NCBI GenBank assembly: GCA_023392555.1
Contig: JAEVYW010000259.1
Coordinates: 1 to 9,450 of the forward strand
Length of the DNA: 9,450 nucleotides
From: Pseudomonadota bacterium
GTDB lineage: Bacteria > Pseudomonadota > Alphaproteobacteria > Sphingomonadales > Sphingomonadaceae
Direction: 5' to 3'
Below, piece after piece: positions 1 to 6,290 of the stretch. Position 1 is the first letter of the stretch; each line of letters begins with the position of its first letter. Position numbers and translations under genes: made by a program. The notes below the pieces were generated by a model. The model was given only the letters and a program-made list of their open reading frames with translations. It searched no databases and was not told where the DNA came from.

Positions 1-88
1 GCAGAACACCGCGACACCTCCGGTCAGCAACGACTTCGTCGACATCGACACGCTGCTGTCGCGTGCAAGTCCCGGTGGCCGGCGATGA
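1..88 (+). CDS. napB: NapB C-terminus (partial), periplasmic nitrate reductase cytochrome c subunit
   Basis: Only the last 28 codons are in the window, read from base 2; the gene begins upstream. The tail contains [13 protein letters not shown], which resembles the C-terminus of NapB proteins from Bradyrhizobium-type bacteria, and it ends in TGA at 86-88. NapB is the diheme cytochrome that passes electrons to the catalytic subunit NapA in the periplasm; the heme motifs lie outside the window. The call depends mainly on the complete napC that overlaps its stop codon as ATGA, the usual end of a napEDABC operon. The short visible piece alone would not identify it. Confidence 0.72.
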   Translation, partial: QNTATPPVSNDFVDIDTLLSRASPGGRR

Positions 89-726
89 CGACGACCACGG
101 ACGAACCTAACGCGAAGCGCGGCTTCATCCTGCGCAGCTGGGATTTCCTGCTCGAGCTCTGGGGCGTGCTGATCCGGCCGAGCTCGGTGTTCGCGCTGGG
201 CACCCTCGTGCTGGCGGGCTTCGTGGCGGGCGTCATCTTCTGGGGCGGCTTCAACACCGCGCTGGAACTGACCAACACCGAGAAATTCTGCACCGGCTGC
301 CACGAGATGAAGGACAACGTCTACGCCGAGCTGAAGTCTACCATCCACTTCACCAACCGCTCCGGCGTGCGCGCGACCTGTCCGGACTGCCACGTGCCGC
401 ACAACTGGACCGACAAGATCGCCCGCAAGATGCAGGCCTCCAAGGAGGTCTGGGGCAAGATCTTTGGCACCATCGACACCCGCGAGAAGTTTCTGGATCA
501 CCGGCTCGAGCTGGCCGCGCATGAATGGGCCCGCTTCAAAGCCAACGATTCGCTCGAATGCCGCAACTGCCACAGCGCCGATTCCATGGACATCACCAAG
601 CAGTCGCCGCGGGCCTCGGTCGCGCACCAGCGCTTCCTGTTCACGAAGGAAAAGACCTGCATCGACTGCCACAAGGGCATCGCCCACCATCTGCCCGACA
701 TGCGCGGCGTCCCGGGCTGGCAGTAG
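85..726 (+). CDS. napC: NapC, membrane-anchored tetraheme cytochrome c (quinol dehydrogenase)
   Basis: This 213-residue protein belongs to the NapC/NirT family, which takes electrons from membrane quinol and passes them through four c-type hemes to NapB/NapA for periplasmic nitrate reduction. A single N-terminal membrane anchor spans about residues 36-56. Four CxxCH heme sites are visible at 69-73 (CTGCH, followed by EM, so Met75 is a likely heme 1 ligand as in this family), 99-103 (CPDCH), 159-163 (CRNCH) and 192-196 (CIDCH). Length and heme count are normal and nothing is truncated. The start overlaps the napB stop (ATGA), implying translational coupling. No nap gene follows, so it closes the operon. 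Confidence 0.97.
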   Translation: MTTTTDEPNAKRGFILRSWDFLLELWGVLIRPSSVFALGTLVLAGFVAGVIFWGGFNTALELTNTEKFCTGCHEMKDNVYAELKSTIHFTNRSGVRATCPDCHVPHNWTDKIARKMQASKEVWGKIFGTIDTREKFLDHRLELAAHEWARFKANDSLECRNCHSADSMDITKQSPRASVAHQRFLFTKEKTCIDCHKGIAHHLPDMRGVPGWQ

Positions 727-749
727 CCTTGGCGGGGTCCGAACAAGCG

Positions 750-795
750 CCTCGTCCTTCGAGATGACCGCTTGCGCGGTCTCCTCAGGATGAGG
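750..795. repeat. 46-bp palindromic intergenic repeat, copy 1
   Basis: An imperfect palindrome with outer arms of the CTCGTCCTTCGAGA / CTCAGGATGAG type and an inner hairpin GACCGC (766-771), loop TTGC, GCGGTC (776-781). It starts 23 bases after the napC stop and is the inverted counterpart of the copy at 841-886. The unit resembles, from memory, a dispersed repeat common between genes in Bradyrhizobium and relatives. In RNA it would fold into a strong hairpin and could protect or terminate the nap transcript, although no U-tract follows it. Confidence 0.8.
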
Positions 796-840
796 CTGGG
801 CGGTATCGTCGCCCGTCGAAACCGCCGCCGCGCACACCGC

Positions 841-886
841 CCTCATCCTGAGGGCCCGCCGAAGGCGGGCGTCTCGAAGGATGGGC
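841..886. repeat. 46-bp palindromic intergenic repeat, copy 2 (inverted)
   Basis: The reverse complement of copy 1 aligns to this stretch over 46 positions without gaps. The first 13 bases (CCTCATCCTGAGG) and a later block (TCTCGAAGGA) are identical, while the inner hairpin is different: GCCCGCC (854-860), loop GAA, GGCGGGC (864-870). The two copies lie 45 bases apart in opposite orientation, so together they could form a larger cruciform. No gene is visible between 727 and 994 on either strand. Confidence 0.8.
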
Positions 887-994
887 CGCAGAAACGGCCT
901 TGAATTGCGATTGCCCTGCGCTTGAACCGGCGGGGCGAATGGTTAGTTTCGGGGGACGGCGAATCGCTTCGTTTCGCCCCTCCTCAAGACAGAT

Positions 995-2110
995 ATGGCC
1001 ACTTTCACCCCGCATCAGGATGCCGCGCTCAAAGCCGTCGGCGACTGGCTCAAAGCCAAGCCCGGCCGCAACGGCACGCCGCCGGTGTTCCGCCTGTTCG
1101 GCTTTGCCGGCACCGGCAAGACCACGCTGGCGCGCCATATCGCCGAGGGCGTCGATGGCGACGTGAAGTTCGCCGCCTTCACCGGCAAGGCTGCGCTGGT
1201 GATGCGCAACAAGGGCTGCGACGACGCCTCCACCATCCACTCGCTGATCTACCGCACCCGCGAATCCGGCGAGGAGCAGCCGAGTTTTGAACTGTGGGAC
1301 GACGCGCCGGCCTCCAAGGCCAAGCTGATCGTCATCGACGAATGCTCGATGGTCGATGCCGAACTCGGCCGCGACCTGATGTCGTTCGACTGTCCCCTGC
1401 TGGTGCTGGGCGATCCCGCGCAGCTGCCGCCGATCCAGGGCGGCGGCTTCTTCACCAACACCGAGCCCGACGCGATGCTGACCGAGGTGCATCGCCAGGC
1501 CCAGGACGATCCGATCGTGCGGATGTCGATGGACATCCGCGAGGGCCGCGAGCTCGAGATCGGTCGTTACGGCGAGAGCGAGGTGGTGTCGCGCAAGGAG
1601 CTCGATCCTGACCGCGTCATGAGCGCGGACCAGGTGCTGGTCGGCCGCAACAACACCCGCCGCGCCTACAACATGCGGGTACGCCAGCGCCAGAACATCG
1701 AGGATCCCTTCCCGGTCGCCGGCGACAAGCTGGTGTGCCTGCGCAACAACCGCAAGAAGGCGCTGTTCAACGGCGGCCTGTGGCGGGTGAAGTCACGCAA
1801 CACCACGCGCTCGAAATCGCGCATCCTCAGCATGCGGCTGTCGCCCGACGAGGATTTTGGCCACAAGGTCACGAAGGTCTCGGTGCGTGCCGACTGTTTC
1901 GAGGGCGGCATCGAGCAGATCGGCTGGGAGCAGCGCAAACCCTATGACGAGTTCGACTACGGCTACGTGCTGACCGTGCACAAGTCGCAGGGCTCGCAAT
2001 GGGACGATGTCGTGCTGTTCGACGAGAGTTTTGCGTTTCAGGATTCGCGGGCGCGGTGGCTGTACACGGGGATCACGCGGGCGGCGAAGCGGCTGAGTAT
2101 TGTGGTCTAG
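995..2110 (+). CDS. Stand-alone RecD/Dda-like SF1B DNA helicase
   Basis: A 371-residue ATP-dependent helicase of the RecD-like SF1B group. Visible motifs in order: Q-like PHQDAAL (6-12); Walker A GFAGTGKTT (36-44); Walker B IVIDECSMVD (112-121); motif III LGDPAQLPPI (138-147); motif IV-like TEVHRQ (163-168); a middle region with NNTRR and AGDKLVCLRN as in RecD/Dda domain 2; LTVHKSQGSQWDDVV (326-340); motif VI YTGITRA (357-363). The set is complete, so an active 5'-3' translocase is expected. It is far shorter than RecD of RecBCD or long RecD2, lacks their N-terminal domain, and is close in size to phage T4 Dda. No recB or recC lies nearby, so it probably works alone in repair or fork restart. 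Start ATG 995 has only a weak Shine-Dalgarno; 958-978 upstream can form a 6-bp hairpin. Confidence 0.9.
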   Translation: MATFTPHQDAALKAVGDWLKAKPGRNGTPPVFRLFGFAGTGKTTLARHIAEGVDGDVKFAAFTGKAALVMRNKGCDDASTIHSLIYRTRESGEEQPSFELWDDAPASKAKLIVIDECSMVDAELGRDLMSFDCPLLVLGDPAQLPPIQGGGFFTNTEPDAMLTEVHRQAQDDPIVRMSMDIREGRELEIGRYGESEVVSRKELDPDRVMSADQVLVGRNNTRRAYNMRVRQRQNIEDPFPVAGDKLVCLRNNRKKALFNGGLWRVKSRNTTRSKSRILSMRLSPDEDFGHKVTKVSVRADCFEGGIEQIGWEQRKPYDEFDYGYVLTVHKSQGSQWDDVVLFDESFAFQDSRARWLYTGITRAAKRLSIVV

Positions 2111-2112
2111 CC

Positions 2113-2252
2113 GTCGTCCCGGCGAAGGCCGGGACCCATACCGCGTGATTTATCGGCATTCTGCGGTGTTCGTACCGCGGCAGATCTAATCACTGAGAGT
2201 CTTCGTCAAACTGCTTCCTGGGGTTATGGGTCCCGGCCTTCGCCGGGACGAC
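2113..2252. repeat. 140-bp MITE-like element with perfect 28-bp terminal inverted repeats
   Basis: Bases 2113-2140 are exactly the reverse complement of 2225-2252, separated by 84 bases. Each arm is itself a hairpin, GTCCCGGC-GAAG-GCCGGGAC (2116-2135) and GTCCCGGC-CTTC-GCCGGGAC (2230-2249). Inside, GTGATT (2145-2150) pairs with AATCAC (2188-2193) around a further bulged hairpin at about 2161-2183, giving a branched fold. There is no ORF in it. Elements with these ends are, from memory, abundant in Bradyrhizobium and relatives. It begins 2 bases after the helicase stop and lies between two convergent genes, so it may also work as a two-way transcription barrier. Confidence 0.85.
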
Positions 2253-2293
2253 ACCGGATGCGTGGATGCGTATTCGCATCACACATGCAGCCG

Positions 2294-3979
2294 TCACTTC
2301 CCAGCCACAAAATAAAAATCCTCTCTCCCCGGCGGCGAGCCGTAGCTGAACGGCTGCTGGAGACGCTTGGTCGCGCTCCAGACATCGTCGCGGACGATGT
2401 CGAACAGCTTTCGGATCTCGACCTTAGGCACCTTGATCTCGCGGGCGAGCGCGAGGGCAAACGGGCTGTCGGTCTCGCCGTCACCATCCATCGCGGTCTC
2501 GCCGTGCTTGGCGGCGTAGACCACCATGAAGCCGGCGCCGGGCTCGATGTTGGAAAAGCCTTTCTCGACCAGCTTGAGCGACAGCGTGCGCTGCATCGTC
2601 GGTGCAAACGGATTGTCGCGGCACGCATCCAGGATCACCAGCCGCACCTTTCGCGCACCGCCGACCGCGGCAATGACCTGCTCGAGTGCGACGGCCTGCG
2701 TCTCGGCGTCCCGGTCGGCGCTGAGTTTTGCATCGACCGGAACGAGATAGTTCACACCGCCGATCTCAAAGCCGTGGCCGGCATAGTAGACCACCGCCCA
2801 GTCCGCCTTTTCCGCTTCCTCGGCAAAGGCCGCCAGCGCCTCGAAGAACTTGTCGCGCGTGAGGTCGCGGACATCCGTCACGGACTGGAATCCGATATCG
2901 CGCAGCACGCCCGCGATCAGCTTTGAATCGCGCGGCGGATTGGGCAGCGCGTGGACGTTCTTGTAGGCGCCATTGCCGACCACCAATGCGACGCGGCGCG
3001 CAGTGGCTGACGCCGGCAATTGCGGCGTCAGTGCGATGAGCCGCTCCTGCGCCATGGCGCGGGCGCGCGCGACGTCGATCTCGTCGAACTTGGTCAGCGA
3101 ATAGGCCGCCGAACGATAGTCGGCGCGAGCCTGGGCGAGGTCTTTCCTGCGCTCATAGACCTGGCCGCGGCCGGCATGGCCCCGCACGCTGTTCGGATTC
3201 AACTGAAGCACCGTGTTGAAGTCCTTCAGCGCGGCATCGAGGTCGCCCTTCATGAGGTAGACGTCGCCGCGATTGTTGATGGCGTACTGGTACTTCGGCA
3301 TGCGCTCGATCAGGGCATTGCAGTCGGCGAGCGCCTGCTCGAACTTGCCCATCAAGCCGTAGGCGGTGCAGCGATTGCTGGCGATCTGCTGCGCGGTGCG
3401 ATCGACCTTCTCGGCCTCCGCAAAATCGGCGATCGCGCCATCGAAATCCTTCATGATGATGCGAACGCGGGCGCGGTTGGTCCAGCCGAGCACGAATGTG
3501 GGCGTGTACTTGATCGACAGGTTGAAGTCGTCGAGCGCGCTCTGCAGCGCGCCCCGGCGCAGATGGATGGTACCGCGATTGTTGTAGGCGTAGCCGTAAT
3601 TCGCGCGCTTCTGGATCGCGAGATTGTAGTCGGCCATCGCCTGATCGTCCTCACCCTTGTGCTCATGGGCGAGACCCCGCAGGTTGATGGCGCCGACATT
3701 GCTGGGATCGAGGTCGAGCGAGGACGAGAACGCCTCGATGGCGCGGTCGTAGTCGCGCTTGTTGAGCAGCGCATTGCCGACGGCACTGAGCGCGATCGCC
3801 TTGTCCTTGCCGCTGACCTTGTCGGCCTTCAGCAAATTCTCGCAGGCCGGCGCGCGGACCTGCAGGTCGGCCTGGCGATCACGGCAGACGGCGAGATCGT
3901 CGGCGCCTGGCGGATCGGCCATGGCGGCCGACGCGCCGGTGACCAGGATGACGAGGGTCAGGCAAACGACACGCAGCAT
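2294..3979 (-). CDS. Exported TPR-repeat protein with C14 caspase-like protease domain
   Basis: A 561-residue protein in three parts. Residues 1-22 form a signal peptide with likely cleavage after AMA, placing the protein in the periplasm or outside. Residues about 67-300 are seven tetratricopeptide repeats in strict 34-residue register; the R(G) opening recurs at 101, 135, 169, 203, 237 and 271. From about 326 a peptidase C14 (caspase/metacaspase p20-like) domain begins with VALVVGNGAY; the catalytic His402 sits in YYAGHGFEI and Cys453 in LDACRDNPF. Both dyad residues are intact. C14 enzymes of this kind often cut after basic residues, but the specificity here is unknown. TPRs probably bind a partner or substrate. 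The gene is transcribed away from msrA and has only a poor Shine-Dalgarno. I recognise the family, not a named gene. Confidence 0.93.
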   Translation of the reverse strand: MLRVVCLTLVILVTGASAAMADPPGADDLAVCRDRQADLQVRAPACENLLKADKVSGKDKAIALSAVGNALLNKRDYDRAIEAFSSSLDLDPSNVGAINLRGLAHEHKGEDDQAMADYNLAIQKRANYGYAYNNRGTIHLRRGALQSALDDFNLSIKYTPTFVLGWTNRARVRIIMKDFDGAIADFAEAEKVDRTAQQIASNRCTAYGLMGKFEQALADCNALIERMPKYQYAINNRGDVYLMKGDLDAALKDFNTVLQLNPNSVRGHAGRGQVYERRKDLAQARADYRSAAYSLTKFDEIDVARARAMAQERLIALTPQLPASATARRVALVVGNGAYKNVHALPNPPRDSKLIAGVLRDIGFQSVTDVRDLTRDKFFEALAAFAEEAEKADWAVVYYAGHGFEIGGVNYLVPVDAKLSADRDAETQAVALEQVIAAVGGARKVRLVILDACRDNPFAPTMQRTLSLKLVEKGFSNIEPGAGFMVVYAAKHGETAMDGDGETDSPFALALAREIKVPKVEIRKLFDIVRDDVWSATKRLQQPFSYGSPPGREDFYFVAGK

Positions 3980-4160
3980 GTTGTCAGATCAGCTCCAGCC
4001 ACCACATTCCCTGAGTCGATCACGGACCGCCCGGGTTCACCAAGGCTCTATAGCCCGGCCAGCTGCGGCCCGTCCCTTGTTTCGACGCGTCTTCTTGACA
4101 CGCGAACCGGCGTTCACTTCGCTCGAAAGCGCTCCGGCGACCTTTTTTCACACACTCGTG

Positions 4161-4187
4161 TCCGGGCCACCGTAACAAACGCCCGGA
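4161..4187. promoter_or_regulatory. 7-bp inverted repeat in the caspase-msrA divergent region
   Basis: TCCGGGC (4161-4167) and GCCCGGA (4181-4187) are perfect inverted repeats with a 13-base gap, 90 bases before the msrA start. This could be an operator or a leader hairpin, but arms this short arise by chance in GC-rich DNA. In the rest of 3980-4277 I found no convincing promoter for either divergent gene; a TTGACA at 4095-4100 lacks a matching -10 box. Confidence 0.25.
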
Positions 4188-4277
4188 TCCCCCGTACCTT
4201 GGAAGACCAATCCTGCCGTCGGGCTGTTCGCACAGCGCCAGCCGCCATAGACTAGACCTTCCGAACGAGGATCCGCC

Positions 4278-4988
4278 ATGAACCTTGCCCCCTTCCGTTC
4301 CCTGTCCCTGCTCGCCGCCACCGCCGCGCTGACACTGGCCTTCGCCGCACCATCGGGCGCCGCCGAGGACGCGGTGGTGATCCCCGCGCCCGCAATTGAC
4401 GCGGCGCCCGCGACCGGCGTCCAGACCGCCGTCATCGCCGGCGGCTGCTTCTGGGGCGTGCAGGGCGTCTACCAGCACACCGCCGGCGTCATCAACGCGG
4501 TCTCCGGCTATTCCGGCGGCACCAAGGCGACGGCCGACTACCGCGCGGTCTCCTCGGGCGCGACCGGGCATGCCGAGGCCGTCGAGATCAAATACGACCC
4601 GGCGAAGATCTCGTACGGAAAGATCCTCCAGATCTTCTTCTCGGTCGTGCATGACCCGACCCAGCTCGACCGCCAGGGTCCCGACACCGGTCCGCAATAT
4701 CGCTCGGCGATCTTCACCACCTCGGACGAGCAGAAGAAGGTCGCGGACGCCTACATCGCCCAGCTCAATGCCGCCAAGGTCTACAAGAAGCCGATCGTGA
4801 CCAAGGTCGGCGCGCTGCAGGCGTTCTACGCGGCGGAGGCCTATCACCAGGATTACCTGACGCTGCACCCGACGCAGCCCTACATCGCCTATAACGACAT
4901 CCCCAAGGTCGAGAACCTGAAAAAGCTGTTCGCGGCTAACTATATCGAGAAGCCGACGCTGGTCAGCGCCAGCAAGGCAACCAACTAA
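4278..4988 (+). CDS. msrA: MsrA, peptide-methionine (S)-S-oxide reductase, predicted exported
   Basis: A 236-residue MsrA that reduces the S-epimer of methionine sulfoxide in proteins. The family motif GGCFWG is at 55-60 with catalytic Cys57, followed by SGYSGG, GHAEAVE, the [10 protein letters not shown] region, and [13 protein letters not shown]. The N-terminus (MNLAPFRSL, a hydrophobic run, then PSGAA before ED) is a convincing signal peptide of about 29 residues, and no internal Met offers a later start, so a periplasmic enzyme is predicted. Cys57 is the only cysteine; the C-terminal resolving cysteines of many MsrA proteins are absent, so sulfenic acid must be reduced directly by another thiol. 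A good GAGGA lies at 4267-4271. msrB follows after 14 bases, an evident operon. Confidence 0.95.
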   Translation: MNLAPFRSLSLLAATAALTLAFAAPSGAAEDAVVIPAPAIDAAPATGVQTAVIAGGCFWGVQGVYQHTAGVINAVSGYSGGTKATADYRAVSSGATGHAEAVEIKYDPAKISYGKILQIFFSVVHDPTQLDRQGPDTGPQYRSAIFTTSDEQKKVADAYIAQLNAAKVYKKPIVTKVGALQAFYAAEAYHQDYLTLHPTQPYIAYNDIPKVENLKKLFAANYIEKPTLVSASKATN

Positions 4989-5002
4989 GAGACGGGAGAT
5001 CC

Positions 5003-5416
5003 ATGTCAGACAGCAAGACGACTTCCGACAAGGTCATCAAGAGCGAGGAGCAGTGGCGCCGCGAGCTGTCGCCGATGCAGTACGCCGTGCTGCGCGAGAA
5101 GGCGACCGAGCGTCCCTTCTCGGGCGAGTATGAGCACGACCACCGTGCCGGCACCTACGTGTGCGCCGGCTGCGGCAACGAGCTGTTCGAATCCGACGCC
5201 AAGTTCGATTCCGGCTGCGGCTGGCCGAGCTTCACCCAGCCCGCGGTCGAGAGCCATGTCGACGAGGAGCGCGACACCACCCACGGCATGATCCGCACCG
5301 AGGTGCTCTGCTCCAAATGCAGCGGCCATCTCGGCCATGTCTTTCCCGACGGTCCGGGACCGACGGGCCTGCGCTACTGCATCAATTCGGCGGCGTTGAA
5401 GCTCGAGCCGAAATAA
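5003..5416 (+). CDS. msrB: MsrB, peptide-methionine (R)-S-oxide reductase
   Basis: A 137-residue MsrB that reduces the R-epimer of methionine sulfoxide, complementing MsrA. Two CxxC pairs, Cys54/Cys57 (CAGC) and Cys103/Cys106 (CSKC), make the structural zinc site. Catalytic Cys126 is in [11 protein letters not shown]. Cys72 in GCGWPSF lies 54 residues earlier, the same spacing as the Cys63/Cys117 resolving pair I recall for Neisseria MsrB, so a thioredoxin-linked disulfide cycle is likely. The N-terminus is hydrophilic ([10 protein letters not shown]) with no signal peptide, so a cytoplasmic location is predicted, unlike its operon partner. A GGGAG Shine-Dalgarno sits 4 bases before the ATG. 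There is no clear terminator after the stop, so read-through into the next small gene is possible. Confidence 0.96.
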   Translation: MSDSKTTSDKVIKSEEQWRRELSPMQYAVLREKATERPFSGEYEHDHRAGTYVCAGCGNELFESDAKFDSGCGWPSFTQPAVESHVDEERDTTHGMIRTEVLCSKCSGHLGHVFPDGPGPTGLRYCINSAALKLEPK

Positions 5417-5473
5417 GCGTCAAAGGCCCTGGGTTCCGTCATGGAACTCGGGCGCTTTCTGTGCTTTTCTTTC

Positions 5474-5517
5474 CTGACGGTGCGGCCGAACAGCGCATCC
5501 GGCGGCCGTCAGGGAGG
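5474..5517 (+). promoter_or_regulatory. Hairpin abutting a strong Shine-Dalgarno
   Basis: CTGA (5474-5477) plus CGGCCG (5483-5488) can pair with CGGCCG (5503-5508) plus TCAG (5509-5512), leaving a bulge in the left arm. The right arm runs into the AGGGAGG Shine-Dalgarno (5511-5517) of the small gene at 5523, so the fold could partly mask its first bases. The Shine-Dalgarno is certain; a regulatory role for the hairpin is a guess. Confidence 0.35.
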
Positions 5518-5522
5518 ATGCC

Positions 5523-5687
5523 ATGACGATCGGAACCATCCTGATCATTCTCGTGCTGATCTACCTGCTCGGCGGCTTCTCCGGCCGCTTCGGGGGCTAC
5601 GGCTATGGGCTCGGCCATTCCGGCATGGGGATCGGCGGCGTGGTGCTGGTGATCCTGCTGGTTTTGCTGCTTCTGGGCAAGATTTAG
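5523..5687 (+). CDS. Small two-helix hydrophobic membrane protein (54 aa)
   Basis: A 54-residue ORF: MTIGTILIILVLIYLLGG, a Gly/Tyr-rich centre (FGGYGYGLGHSGMGIGG), then a second hydrophobic helix VVLVILLVLLLLGKI. Two membrane segments, about residues 3-17 and 39-52, are joined by a flexible glycine-rich turn. The architecture resembles the short DUF3309-type membrane proteins common in Rhizobiales, but I cannot assign that family firmly. An almost ideal AGGGAGG Shine-Dalgarno lies 5 bases upstream, the best evidence that it is translated. It lies 106 bases after msrB on the same strand and may be cotranscribed or have its own promoter. The function is unknown. Confidence 0.82.
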   Translation: MTIGTILIILVLIYLLGGFSGRFGGYGYGLGHSGMGIGGVVLVILLVLLLLGKI

Positions 5688-5900
5688 CCCGTATAACTAC
5701 CTGAATTAACTACGATTTTAGCCAATGCGGACCTGCCATGCACGGATTCATCATCTCCGTTCGCAGGGGTCGCATTTCTGTCAAAACAGCCTATATTAGA
5801 GGGCGAAAATGACATGGACGGCGTTCCCGCCTAATCGCGGCCTTCGCCCACCAACCCCACACGCGACCGAAACCGTAGAAGATCAACGAGGTCTCTGACC
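5688..5900 (+). promoter_or_regulatory. AT-richer intergenic region upstream of the 97-aa gene
   Basis: This 213-base stretch holds no convincing gene and is visibly richer in A and T than its surroundings, as expected for a promoter region. A -10-like TATATT lies at 5792-5797, preceded by CTGT-CAAA-ACAG (a 4-bp palindrome at 5779-5790), but no good -35 box is at the usual distance. A 24-codon ORF from the ATG at 5738 has no Shine-Dalgarno and no recognisable product. Confidence 0.35.
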
Positions 5901-6194
5901 ATGCGTCCACTGCGTCCGTTCAACTTCAACACCTCCGCCGAGCTTTTCCCCGCTGCGATCCGCAAGAAGAAGCGTGCGGGCTTCACCTATCGCCGGTTCG
6001 GCACCGCAGCTGAAGCGGTTCAGTTCGCGATGGAGCAACTGCCGACGGATTCGCTGAACGGCGCTTATCTTCAGGTCGAGGAAGCGCGCTTCGACCAGAA
6101 CGGCATCCGCTCGCTCTATGAGAGCGAAGCCTTCCCGCTGCCGCGCCGTCCCAAGCCGGTCGCGAACACCGAGACCGACGCCGACGCGGCGTAA
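5901..6194 (+). CDS. Small conserved-looking protein of unknown function (97 aa)
   Basis: A hydrophilic 97-residue protein without signal peptide or membrane segment, so probably cytoplasmic. It starts [19 protein letters not shown], has a basic patch [14 protein letters not shown] (20-33), a helical [13 protein letters not shown], then [31 protein letters not shown] and an acidic tail ending DADAA. The compact mix of basic and aromatic residues would suit nucleic acid or protein binding, but I see no known motif and assign no function. GAGG lies about 10 bases before the ATG. It is monocistronic: intergenic DNA in front and a strong intrinsic terminator 29 bases after the stop. I believe similar proteins occur in Bradyrhizobium-type genomes but cannot verify that. 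Confidence 0.85.
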   Translation: MRPLRPFNFNTSAELFPAAIRKKKRAGFTYRRFGTAAEAVQFAMEQLPTDSLNGAYLQVEEARFDQNGIRSLYESEAFPLPRRPKPVANTETDADAA

Positions 6195-6223
6195 GCTATT
6201 TCGCAAGCCTTCGATGTGCGCTG

Positions 6224-6260
6224 AAGGCGCGATGACCGAAAGGTCGTCGCGCCTTTTGTG
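6224..6260 (+). terminator. Intrinsic terminator with GAAA tetraloop
   Basis: AAGGCGCGATGACC (6224-6237), loop GAAA (6238-6241), then GGTCGTCGCGCCTT (6242-6255) form a 14-bp stem with one G-U pair, followed by TTTTGTGTTT. This is the clearest rho-independent terminator in the window and ends the 97-aa gene. The convergent DUF4112 gene ends at 6291, so the two do not overlap. Confidence 0.92.
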
Positions 6261-6290
6261 TTTGGGGCGTCTGTGTTTTGGGACGTCGCG

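Noticed and set aside
785..1492. A 235-codon open frame on the minus strand opposite the helicase
   Set aside because: It crosses the intergenic repeats and overlaps the Walker motifs of the helicase; the translation has no recognisable feature.
2257..2280. Direct repeat GGATGCG and hairpin GATGCG-TATT-CGCATC as a terminator of the caspase gene
   Set aside because: The stem is only 6 bp with no U-tract on either strand.
2258..2926. A 222-codon open frame on the plus strand opposite the caspase domain
   Set aside because: It is antisense to the conserved dyad-bearing region and has no independent support.
4095..4123. TTGACA as the -35 box of an msrA promoter
   Set aside because: The hexamer 17 bases downstream is TTCGCT, a poor -10, and the position is more than 150 bases before msrA.
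3020..4255. A 411-codon open frame on the plus strand opposite the caspase gene
   Set aside because: It is antisense to a gene with clear TPR and C14 motifs; its translation is low-complexity (Gly/Val/Ala/Arg-rich) with no domain, as expected from GC3 bias on the opposite strand.
4020..4868. A 282-codon open frame on the minus strand opposite msrA
   Set aside because: It is antisense to a well-supported msrA, has a Gly/Arg-rich translation, and shows no Shine-Dalgarno or motif.
5443..5467. EcfG-type promoter before the 54-residue gene
   Set aside because: The -10 reads CTTT instead of CGTT; without other evidence it is not called as a feature.
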